A stretch of DNA of 64,000 bases from the NCBI RefSeq assembly GCF_000021305.1, contig NC_011772.1, positions 2,704,001 to 2,768,000 of the forward strand. Reading direction: 5' to 3'. Origin of the DNA: Bacillus cereus G9842 (GTDB lineage: Bacteria > Bacillota > Bacilli > Bacillales > Bacillaceae_G). Both the position numbers and the translations under genes were made by a program. Below are positions 52,653 through 59,863 of the stretch, in pieces (the stretch's first letter is position 1; each line of letters starts with the position of its first letter). The notes below the pieces were generated by a model, which saw only the letters and a list, made by a program, of their open reading frames with translations, was not told the origin of the DNA and did no database searches.

Positions 52653-53778
52653 CTTTTTTCACCTCGTATTGTTTAAGATGTTCCCACATCATTTCATCGC
52701 TAATAAACGGTACCTGCAGCTCAGTTAGTCGATCAGTTTTATAAATAGCTCTACCAGGTAAGGACGGCAATGTTTCTAGCCCCGATTCATCAAGAACAAC
52801 CTCAGATGCCTTATATGTTGGTAACCGAAATCCTAACTTCGCGTCAGACATTTGCTTTACTACTGATGGGATTGAAGTAACCGTAGGATACTGGGTAGCC
52901 AGAATCAAACGAAATCCTAAACCTCCTGATACAGTTGCGATATAACTAAGCATATACTGACACTCTTCTCGGATTTTATTAACATGACGTGGTAATCCTT
53001 TGGCCGGAGCAAGCACGGCACCTTCGTCAACAATAACAAAATACCGACCTTTTTCTTTTGTTTCAACAATATTTTTGTAACCATTTTCCTTCATGAATTT
53101 TCCACGCTCTTCGATTTTTTTCATTATTTGTTTTAGTACATGATGTGCTTTCTCTACAGAGTCAGCCACTTCCACCACCTGTTTTAAGCCGCTAAACTCG
53201 CTAAATTCTAATCCCTTTTCTTTTAAATCAATTAAATATACGTGAGCATTTTCAGGGTTCGCCTCAATCAAAGTAGTAAGTAGCACTTTCATAAATACTG
53301 TTTTCCCCATTCGTGTAAGACCACCTAGTACCATATGAGGAGTTTTATCAAAGTCATGATAAATTAACTTCTCGATGCTTTGCCCCATCGGTACTTGCCA
53401 TTCACCTTTTTTTACTAGCCCTTCATTCCAACACCACTTTTTTGGGATACGTTTACTGAATACCCGAATCATTATCTTGTAGTTATCGTATTTGATACGT
53501 ACAGGCTTATTTAATCCTTCACTTACAACATCCTCAACCTTTTGTATTAATTTAGATGGCATCCCTAACGGAAGTTTATATACATAAGTCGTACTACGAT
53601 CATCTTCTTTTCTTTCGAGAAAAACCGGATAATGTAATTTTTCACCCTTCCTAATTGCAATCCCACTTACTTCAAAGAATACTTGTATCTTCTTTCTATC
53701 ATCCTCTTTTCCTTTTAAACTATCATTTAGCAAAGCGTACCCGAGCGAAACTGCAGGTATTAATAACAATTCAAGCAT
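52594..53778 (-). CDS. FtsK/SpoIIIE-type DNA translocase
   Basis: A 394-residue RecA-like pump with Walker A GGLTRMGKTVF (152-162), Walker B YFVIVDEGAVLAP and the ATQYPTV sensor. There is one N-terminal hydrophobic segment and no gamma domain. Small FtsK proteins of this kind pair with replication-relaxation proteins in Bacillus phages and plasmids, presumably to move phage DNA. It is first of the overlapping replication pair; AAGGAG precedes its start. Confidence 0.88.
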   Translation of the reverse strand: MLELLLIPAVSLGYALLNDSLKGKEDDRKKIQVFFEVSGIAIRKGEKLHYPVFLERKEDDRSTTYVYKLPLGMPSKLIQKVEDVVSEGLNKPVRIKYDNYKIMIRVFSKRIPKKWCWNEGLVKKGEWQVPMGQSIEKLIYHDFDKTPHMVLGGLTRMGKTVFMKVLLTTLIEANPENAHVYLIDLKEKGLEFSEFSGLKQVVEVADSVEKAHHVLKQIMKKIEERGKFMKENGYKNIVETKEKGRYFVIVDEGAVLAPAKGLPRHVNKIREECQYMLSYIATVSGGLGFRLILATQYPTVTSIPSVVKQMSDAKLGFRLPTYKASEVVLDESGLETLPSLPGRAIYKTDRLTELQVPFISDEMMWEHLKQYEVKKDEHPDTYQNKPSDDDSDLD

Positions 53779-53893
53779 AGGGGTTCACTCCTTATATATC
53801 CTTAAAGGATATAGTTGCTCTTTACTGGAAGATTTACATACAAGTTATTTTTCTTATATAACAAAGTGTCCCATGATTCCAGGTTCCATTCCT

Positions 53894-54076
53894 TCAAAGA
53901 AACACCATTAGCACATAACGTAGAAGATACAAAAACGAGCCGGTAAGAGTTGTATACATCGTCATACGTGGAAGCCAATGTGGAACATGCATCCCCATTT
54001 TCTCAGCTACCTTCATCGCCACTACAGACAATCCTGTCGCTGTCCAAATTACTACAACTTCCCCAGCAAGTGTCAT
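53894..54076 (-). CDS. 60-residue phage membrane protein
   Basis: Nearly all hydrophobic: two possible membrane helices (about 5-22 and 40-58) with a short basic loop (KMGMHVPHWLPR). It overlaps the preceding gene by 4 bp. The role is unknown; it might be a lysogenic membrane protein. Confidence 0.55.
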   Translation of the reverse strand: MTLAGEVVVIWTATGLSVVAMKVAEKMGMHVPHWLPRMTMYTTLTGSFLYLLRYVLMVFL

Positions 54077-54375
54077 ATCGAATCCCTCTTTCTCTTTAGT
54101 TGTAATCCTTTTGACGTGAGAATCGGTTGATACTGATTAACCATTTCATCCCATTCAAGAATTTCTTCCTCTTCCCCGTATAGATTCTCCATAATATCGT
54201 TAGATAAGCTGTAATAACCTCGGTATTCTTTATTGTTAAACACCTCATGTCTTTCCATATGCTTTACGATAGAATTAGCCTCTCCTTTTCCTCTGGACTC
54301 CTTATACATGTTTCTTAGCTCTTTTGATGAATACAAATACGGAGTGTCATTTAAGTAATCATATTGCCATCTCAT
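54073..54375 (-). CDS. phage hypothetical protein, paralogue of 54415 gene
   Basis: A 100-residue protein; the segment LYSSKELRNMYKESRGKGEA and the later NLYGEEEE correspond to LYPSQTLFNMYTEADDENE and LLGEEE in the next gene, so the two are tandem paralogues. It is probably cytoplasmic. The function is unknown. Confidence 0.65.
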   Translation of the reverse strand: MRWQYDYLNDTPYLYSSKELRNMYKESRGKGEANSIVKHMERHEVFNNKEYRGYYSLSNDIMENLYGEEEEILEWDEMVNQYQPILTSKGLQLKRKRDSI

Positions 54376-54414
54376 TATTCATCCCTCCACTGTTTACAAT
54401 CATCTAAATACGCA

Positions 54415-54648
54415 TCAATCCTTTTCTGAATCCCTAATCCCTATCTCGTTATACGGTCCATAAGGTTCCTCTTCCCCTAACAAATCAACGATATCGATGT
54501 AATTTAAATTTTGTAGCATATCGTGTTTTGCAATGTGATCGTACACACAACGCACTTCATTTTCGTCGTCCGCTTCTGTGTACATGTTAAACAAGGTTTG
54601 TGACGGATACAGCTGCATACGAGGTAAATACTTATATCCAGGTCTCAT
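54415..54648 (-). CDS. phage hypothetical protein, paralogue of 54073 gene
   Basis: A 77-residue acidic protein, Tyr-rich at the start (MRPGYKYLPRMQLYPS). It is the first gene of the minus-strand early operon, divergent from the Xre gene at 54834. The AAAGGTGAGGAATA start context is good. It is related to the adjacent 100-residue gene. Confidence 0.65.
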   Translation of the reverse strand: MRPGYKYLPRMQLYPSQTLFNMYTEADDENEVRCVYDHIAKHDMLQNLNYIDIVDLLGEEEPYGPYNEIGIRDSEKD

Positions 54649-54833
54649 TATTCCTCACCTTTCCCCTCTTGATGTCCTTAGTTCCACTTGGTATTCCTCG
54701 TGGTCTTAATATAGGTATATGACCTAGAGAACTATTTTTGCACGTCCACACCAATTTTTTTCTTTTTAGCCTGTACTATTTATAAAGGAGTTTATTTCTG
54801 TATATAGAAAGTAAATTCTTGAGGTGAGTGTAT

Positions 54834-55034
54834 ATGAAGTTTAAATGTAGACTTAAAGTAATCTTTGCAGAACTTGATATTAAACAGAGTGATTTTGCAA
54901 AACGTATTGGAGTTGACGACTCTACTCTTAGTGCAATTGTTCGTAATCGTACTAAACCTCGTTTTGATACGGCCTATCTAATCTGCAAAGAACTCGGTAA
55001 ACCAATTGAGGATATCTGGACCATCGAGGAATAA
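54834..55034 (+). CDS. Xre/Cro-type regulator
   Basis: A 66-residue protein, almost only a lambda-repressor HTH: KQSDFAKRIGVDDSTLSAIVRNRTKPRFDTAYLICKELGKPIEDIW. The ATG at 54834 has GAGGTG 7 bp upstream (a GTG two codons earlier is possible). It is divergent from the early operon across about 180 bp, the usual place for phage switch control. Confidence 0.85.
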   Translation: MKFKCRLKVIFAELDIKQSDFAKRIGVDDSTLSAIVRNRTKPRFDTAYLICKELGKPIEDIWTIEE

Positions 55035-55041
55035 TTCCTCC

Positions 55042-55648
55042 CCCTCCAGCCTTAATAAGTTTTTATTTTTATTTTACACTTGACTTGTGCTTTCGACAGA
55101 CAATCATGGGATGAGGGTATAGGACAACGGCTAGGGCAGAGAATGGCTACCTTACAACGCTTCAAAAATAAAAAGCGTCGTAAAAGTAGACGTTCTGTCA
55201 ATCATGGTCTATCGGGTTAAGGAATCCGTATAGTAACACCCTGTTTAAACGCTGTAATTTCTTACACAGCTGACTTTTTACAGATAAAGCTTGTCCTATC
55301 TGCAGAAAGAATCAGGAAAGGAAATGCACTACTGGCGTATCCTTCATTACTCGTAACCTATAATTCTTTCATTATCAGCTGCTACCCGTGCCGTAGCACG
55401 CCAAGCAACCGCCGTACCGTTAATGGCCGTACTCGCCTAGACTCCTAACAACGTAAACAAGGAAACGCTATTCGTTAGGACGCTTAACTTTCTGACGTTG
55501 GCTTAGCTAACCTGTTCAAGTTTAACGAGTGTTAGGTCATTCCTCGTGTGGATTCTCCTCTTAGTTACCTAAAAAAGACAATAGAAAACTAGACCTCGTG
55601 TATATCTGTTTTTTCGAATAAGGATATACACGAGGCTGGAGGTTGTCC
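55042..55648 (+). ncRNA. candidate large structured RNA in the prophage
   Basis: About 600 bp with no credible gene on either strand and about 44% G+C by hand count, against roughly 34-36% around it. The ends pair: CCTCCAGCC (55043-55051) with GGCTGGAGG (55634-55642), and GGACAAC (55122-55128) with GTTGTCC (55642-55648). Local stems include GACAGA/TCTGTC, ACGCTT/AAGCGT within a longer stem, GCTGTAA/TTACACAGC, CAGATA/TATCTG, CGTGC-CGTA-GCACG, TCCTAAC/GTTAGGA, and CCTCGTGTATATC/GATATACACGAGG (13 bp). A possible -35 TTGAGG (55006) and -10 AATAAT (55030) lie just upstream. Some stems exclude each other. Size and phage location recall ROOL and GOLLD RNAs; sequence identity to either cannot be claimed. 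Confidence 0.5.
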
Positions 55649-55670
55649 AATATTTAGTTAACGAAAGAGT

Positions 55671-55793
55671 TTATAGCACATGAGCTATAAGCATATTGAT
55701 AAGGAATAAAACCGAAGCTACAGTATAAAAACCATAAAACCAAGTACCATCAGATTTTGTTTCTAAACCGAAGTAATCGCTTATTTTTTGCAT
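55671..55793 (-). CDS. 40-residue phage membrane protein
   Basis: MQKISDYFGLETKSDGTWFY is followed by one membrane helix (YTVASVLFLINMLIAHVL). The ATG follows GGTGG at suitable distance. It is divergent from the Xre gene at 55975 across a large palindrome. No family is recognised. Confidence 0.6.
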   Translation of the reverse strand: MQKISDYFGLETKSDGTWFYGFYTVASVLFLINMLIAHVL

Positions 55794-55826
55794 CTATACT
55801 GTTCCACCCTTCATATTCATATAAAA

Positions 55827-55883
55827 GTATGACTTTAGGAGTAAAACTTTATTAGTATTAATATATTACTCCAGAAGTCATAC
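55827..55883. promoter_or_regulatory. large operator dyad between divergent genes
   Basis: GTATGACTTTAGGAGTAA (55827-55844) and TTACTCCAGAAGTCATAC (55866-55883) are inverted copies matching at 16 of 18 positions. A second, nested dyad AGTAAAACTTT (55840) / AAAGTTTTACT (55902) lies inside and beyond. It probably binds the Xre regulator at 55975 and controls both promoters. Confidence 0.7.
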
Positions 55884-55974
55884 GTCAATAGTCTACCGAA
55901 AAAAGTTTTACTTTGATATGTAAATTGTGTAAAATGAAAAGTAATAAATGATCGGAATGAACGGAGGTATTACC

Positions 55975-56214
55975 ATGAGTTCTATGGTATTCACTTTAGG
56001 AGAAACGATGGAGGAAATTGGGATTACCAAAAACAAGTTAGCAGTGGAATCAAAAGTTCGCCCAGCCACTATTAGTAATCTAGTTAATGGTGAGGTTGGT
56101 CTTGTACGTTTCGATACACTAAAATCAATCCTGGACGCTTTAAACCAATTAGCTGAAGAAAACGGTGTCGATAAAACATACCGTATTGAAGACGTTGTAC
56201 AGTACATAAAATAA
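55975..56214 (+). CDS. Xre-family regulator
   Basis: A 79-residue HTH_26-type protein: LGETMEEIGITKNKLAVESKVRPATISNLVNGEVGLVRFDTLKSILDALNQL. The ATG at 55975 has GGAGGT 7 bp upstream. Small proteins of this type act as phage or mobile-element repressors. A big dyad upstream is its likely operator. Confidence 0.85.
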   Translation: MSSMVFTLGETMEEIGITKNKLAVESKVRPATISNLVNGEVGLVRFDTLKSILDALNQLAEENGVDKTYRIEDVVQYIK

Positions 56215-56290
56215 ATGTACTGTTTTTGTTTATAGAAATATTTCTTAATACTCTGATATACTTATTTAAAAATGGTAAAGGAGGAGAAAT

Positions 56291-56620
56291 ATGGAGACTA
56301 AAATAATTGCAGATGGTAATACGTTTATCATTGAAGTAGATCATAAAAAGAGTGCTGTAAAAGAAAAAGTCGGCCGTAAAACGTCATTTATTTTCGGAAT
56401 TTTCGGTATCATATTTTCTGTTATTTTAGGTATTACAATAGTTGGGTTACTATTTGCAATTCCACTCTTCCTTTTTTCATTAGGCTTTATATATGCATCA
56501 TTTGAAAAACAAGAGGTACAGTGTCCTAATTGTAATCACAAGCGTAGGATTTCAAAAGGATCAGGATACTTTGACTGCGGGAGTTGTAAGAAACGTACTT
56601 TAGTAGAATGGAAGAAATAA
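56291..56620 (+). CDS. membrane protein with C-terminal zinc ribbon
   Basis: A 109-residue protein with two close membrane helices (about 33-68, FIFGIFGIIFSVILGITIVGLLFAIPLFLF) followed by a zinc ribbon CPNCNH...CGSCKK. AAAGGAGGAG precedes the ATG. The topology places the ribbon in the cytoplasm if the N-terminus is inside. It could be a superinfection-exclusion or sensing protein; no evidence beyond structure. Confidence 0.7.
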   Translation: METKIIADGNTFIIEVDHKKSAVKEKVGRKTSFIFGIFGIIFSVILGITIVGLLFAIPLFLFSLGFIYASFEKQEVQCPNCNHKRRISKGSGYFDCGSCKKRTLVEWKK

Positions 56621-56653
56621 AAAAAGAACCGGTTTTATTTCCGGTTCTTTTTT
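56620..56653. terminator. bidirectional terminator
   Basis: AAAAAGAACCGG pairs with CCGGTTCTTTTT around an 8-nt loop; it lies between convergent genes. Confidence 0.85.
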
Positions 56654-56657
56654 CGTG

Positions 56658-56861
56658 TTAAAACAGTTTTTCTATCCAGTCTATGATATCTTTCCAAAAA
56701 GAAAAGAGTAAAATGAATCCTACTACTAATGAAACTAAAAACGAAATCAGAATAGGATGTCTTTCAACGAATGTCTTATTTTTATTTGGGGGCGGAGCAT
56801 TATATTGATGGCCAATATTAGAGTTTTTAATTTTATTCTTATCTCCAATTTTTATACTCAT
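56658..56861 (-). CDS. small membrane protein carrying an AbiTii-like terminal motif
   Basis: A 67-residue protein. The start is the ATG at 56861, overlapping the AbiTii TGA by 4 bp and behind GGAGGGG. Residues 2-17, SIKIGDKNKIKNSNIG, match the C-terminus of the upstream AbiTii protein (SIKLGDKNKLSRSGIG). A Pro-rich linker (NAPPPNKNK) leads to one membrane helix about residues 36-53 (ILISFLVSLVVGFILLFSF) and an aromatic amphipathic tail. It looks like a membrane effector activated by, or tethered to, AbiTii through the shared motif. Confidence 0.75.
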   Translation of the reverse strand: MSIKIGDKNKIKNSNIGHQYNAPPPNKNKTFVERHPILISFLVSLVVGFILLFSFWKDIIDWIEKLF

Positions 56862-57541
56862 TTTCCCCTCCCAAACCAATTACCTATTCCAGACCTACTT
56901 AGTTTATTCTTATCACCCAATTTTATAGACTCGTCAAAAATGATCTGCTCAATGTTAAGAATAACCTGTTCCTTTTTAGTTGTATCTTCATCTACTTGAG
57001 ACTTTATATCCATCTCATCCAAGTTTTCGTATTGTTTCTCTAATTCCATAATAATATCAACTAATTTCGATTTGACCTTCGATACTATTCCACTAAGTAG
57101 ATTAGAAGCACATTTTATTGTCATTCCAATTATTTGAAGATTATAATTGGATATACCATGGCATATACTAGTCGGTACAACTATACCGTAATTTTCTTTA
57201 CTTTTACCATTTAGAATTTCTTCAAGAGTCTTAATGCTGTCTTTCACATTAACAGTAATCATGTTTTCTATCATCTCTTTATCCAACACAGCTTCTATAG
57301 GTACCTGAGCATTTGTATATTTCGCAGAACCGTTAACTAAATATGTACCCACCGGAGAACCTTTTAATACCCTATACGTAGGTAATTCCTCACCGGAGTC
57401 ATAACCGTGTAGCTCTCCTTGAATCCAACTCATAATTAAATCATTATCTAGATCTGATAATATAACCTTCAACCTTAACAAAATGTTTTCAAGACTCGCT
57501 TGTCCACTTACTACATCTTTTAGCAATTGACTTCTTGCCAT
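56858..57541 (-). CDS. AbiTii-domain protein, abortive-infection candidate
   Basis: A 227-residue protein. The N-terminal part (ARSQLLKDVVSGQASLENILLRLKVILSDLDNDLIMSWIQGELHGY) and the VSKVKSKLVDIIMELEKQYENLDE segment fit the AbiTii family (Pfam-type domain of predicted abortive-infection proteins). The C-terminus carries the SIKLGDKNKLSRSGIGNW motif. AAAAGGAG precedes the ATG. It is coupled to the membrane protein downstream and lies 113 bp after the KAP NTPase on the same strand. The defence function is inferred from family and position. Confidence 0.8.
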   Translation of the reverse strand: MARSQLLKDVVSGQASLENILLRLKVILSDLDNDLIMSWIQGELHGYDSGEELPTYRVLKGSPVGTYLVNGSAKYTNAQVPIEAVLDKEMIENMITVNVKDSIKTLEEILNGKSKENYGIVVPTSICHGISNYNLQIIGMTIKCASNLLSGIVSKVKSKLVDIIMELEKQYENLDEMDIKSQVDEDTTKKEQVILNIEQIIFDESIKLGDKNKLSRSGIGNWFGRGK

Positions 57542-57654
57542 ATTAACACTCCTTTTCTAATAAATTACTTTTCAGTCTACTAGATTCAATGATTATATGC
57601 AATTTTTTTGATATACAAAATAAAAGCCGACTTATTAGAGCCGTTTTTTTATCT

Positions 57655-59652
57655 TTATAAAGTTGCTTGGCTTGTACTATTTAAACACTTTATCTTATCT
57701 TCAAATTCATCAATTTTTTCTATTAGCTCTTTTAATGAAGCTAGTCTAAGCGTCATTTTATGATCATTAATCTCATCAATTAACTTACACTTAAGTATTA
57801 GTAAATTAGGAAGTTCTTTTAGTAATTCACTATTCCCACTAACTAATGTGATTCTCTGTTTTATTAACCATATAATGTCTCTGATTTCTAATGCTGATAA
57901 TTTCATTATACTTTTATATAATTCATCCACATTACAATACGCAAAAAAAGGAACTGATGCATAGCTTTCTTTGACCCTTATATAAAATCTATAAGGCTCA
58001 ATTTGCATTAGTTTAACTAGTTCTTTTACATTCTCTTGTTCTTTTTCTATTTTCAATTCATTATTTATTTTAATTATCTTATCTCTAAACTCCTCAAGAT
58101 TTTCATCCTTTTCACCTTCTTCTATATAAATAAACTTTTCAATATTTTCAATGTAGTCCCCCTTGTATTCTTTTTTTTCCAATCCGTTCAACAATTCACT
58201 TTTTATATCAAAAATATCTTTGGTAATTATATTTTTGCTAGAGAAAAACCTGAACATTAAATACGCTTGGAAATAAAAAATAAAATGGAAATCCCCATTT
58301 ATTAGTCTATTATATATAGTATTTGTAATTTCCAAAAATTTTTCATCATCAGTGAAATACCAATATCCTCCTTTAATAAACGTTTCGTGTGGATCTATTT
58401 GTTTTGCTCCATTTAGAACTGACTGGAAGTCATCCATTTCCTCTTTAAATAATTCTTTGTTAAATATTCCTTTTCTTATTAGTACCTCAGCGAATTTAAA
58501 AAATGTCCTTTCAGGCCCCCTAACTTTACCTTTGTAATACCTTCTGTAAAATCCCTCAAGAAATTCCTTCCCCTTTCCACCAAAAAATCCTCTATTCATT
58601 TCAAAATCCTCGTATGAAATGATTTCCTCTAGTATTTCGTTACCTGGCATATTATTTTTTATTGCGAATGAAGCTGCCATTACAAATTTTAAAACTGATT
58701 GAAGCATTACATTTGATTCATAACCACATTCTTCAAAACGTTTATAAATTAAGTCGAAATCTTCTAACCCTTGCTTCAAGACTCTAATATTTTTTGTTTC
58801 ACTTTCTTTAAAGATTGTTTCAATAATATCTATATTATGATCTAAAAAACTATGTAATTTTAGTACCTTTGTTTTATTAATTATATCTTGGATTAGAGGT
58901 CCTTCATCTAATTGGATTGTTAACGTTTTTCCAATAAGCTTTTCCTTAATTCTTTTATATTCATTTTGTTTATGGAATAAATCATTTAATTTATTTGCGA
59001 TTAAATCATTTTCTGATATTTCCTCTCCTTGTATTTCTTGAGGAGTTCTTTTACGTTCTTCTGCTTTTTTCAAATAAAAAAACGTAGTCAACATCTTAAG
59101 TTCACGATTTTGATCATTTAATTTATCGGCTATTTCTTCTTCATTTCCAATAATTATAACCTTCGTTCCATCATGTTCTACAAAGTTATTTATATATCCT
59201 AATACCTCGTCAACTCGCATATTCACTCGTTCTAAATCATCAAAACATAGAACAGTATCATTATAATTTAATAGATCCTCAAAATTCATATTAGTAAGCT
59301 GATCACTTACACCTGTAGGATCTAATTTTTTTATCACACCAAAAGCAACTTTTCCTATCTCAGAAATTCTTCCTCCTACTTTGCTATTCGAAATCTTTTC
59401 AACAAATTCCCACTTACCCAATACAATTTTTTTATCAATTTCTTCTATACTACTAATACCATATAAGGATACATAAATTACCCTCTTCCCCACATCTTCG
59501 ATTTCCTTTTTTAATATATTCTTCCAAAAATAAGTTTTCCCACTTCCCCATTTCCCATTTAACAAAACAGCTGAAGTTGTATTATCCCTTTTAATATAAT
59601 CTAATATACTTTCAACAATAGGCTTCGTAGATTCATCTAGTAATGTCGACAT
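57655..59652 (-). CDS. KAP-family P-loop NTPase
   Basis: A 665-residue protein with Walker A NGKWGSGKTYF (32-42), Walker B DTVLCFDDLERV (132-143) and sensor-like KVIIIGNEEEIADK; this is the KAP arrangement. No membrane segments are evident in the remaining 500 helical residues, unlike animal KAP proteins. KAP NTPases occur in phage-exclusion proteins such as F-plasmid PifA. It sits between the lysis cassette and AbiTii, a usual cargo position in Bacillus prophages. GGAGGAG precedes the ATG. Confidence 0.82.
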   Translation of the reverse strand: MSTLLDESTKPIVESILDYIKRDNTTSAVLLNGKWGSGKTYFWKNILKKEIEDVGKRVIYVSLYGISSIEEIDKKIVLGKWEFVEKISNSKVGGRISEIGKVAFGVIKKLDPTGVSDQLTNMNFEDLLNYNDTVLCFDDLERVNMRVDEVLGYINNFVEHDGTKVIIIGNEEEIADKLNDQNRELKMLTTFFYLKKAEERKRTPQEIQGEEISENDLIANKLNDLFHKQNEYKRIKEKLIGKTLTIQLDEGPLIQDIINKTKVLKLHSFLDHNIDIIETIFKESETKNIRVLKQGLEDFDLIYKRFEECGYESNVMLQSVLKFVMAASFAIKNNMPGNEILEEIISYEDFEMNRGFFGGKGKEFLEGFYRRYYKGKVRGPERTFFKFAEVLIRKGIFNKELFKEEMDDFQSVLNGAKQIDPHETFIKGGYWYFTDDEKFLEITNTIYNRLINGDFHFIFYFQAYLMFRFFSSKNIITKDIFDIKSELLNGLEKKEYKGDYIENIEKFIYIEEGEKDENLEEFRDKIIKINNELKIEKEQENVKELVKLMQIEPYRFYIRVKESYASVPFFAYCNVDELYKSIMKLSALEIRDIIWLIKQRITLVSGNSELLKELPNLLILKCKLIDEINDHKMTLRLASLKELIEKIDEFEDKIKCLNSTSQATL

Positions 59653-59823
59653 TGAGCACTCCTCCTAAATTACAACTAAATGTGTTTTCCTTTCACTTTA
59701 CCATTATATCAATAAATTTAGAGATAAACTTATACTTGTTTATTCTTGCAGCAATATACCTTGTACAAAAGTAATACATTTAATTTAAATTTAAGTTTAA
59801 TAAATTATTATGTTAACTAAATA

Positions 59824-59863
59824 AAAAAAGGTGGTCTACTCTTAATTAAGTAGACCACCTTTT
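59824..59863 (-). terminator. terminator of the lysis cassette
   Basis: AAAAGGTGGTCTACT pairs with AGTAGACCACCTTTT around an 8-nt loop; it overlaps the endolysin stop. The 59653-59823 gap upstream of the KAP gene holds nothing else recognised. Confidence 0.85.

Noticed and set aside
55035..55670. Decayed protein-coding gene in the structured interval
   Set aside because: No recognisable protein fragment in any frame and much internal complementarity; kept as RNA candidate, though decay cannot be excluded.
57600..57654. Terminator between KAP and AbiTii genes
   Set aside because: CGGCT is present twice in the same orientation and cannot form a stable stem with itself; only a 4-bp stem with wobble remains.
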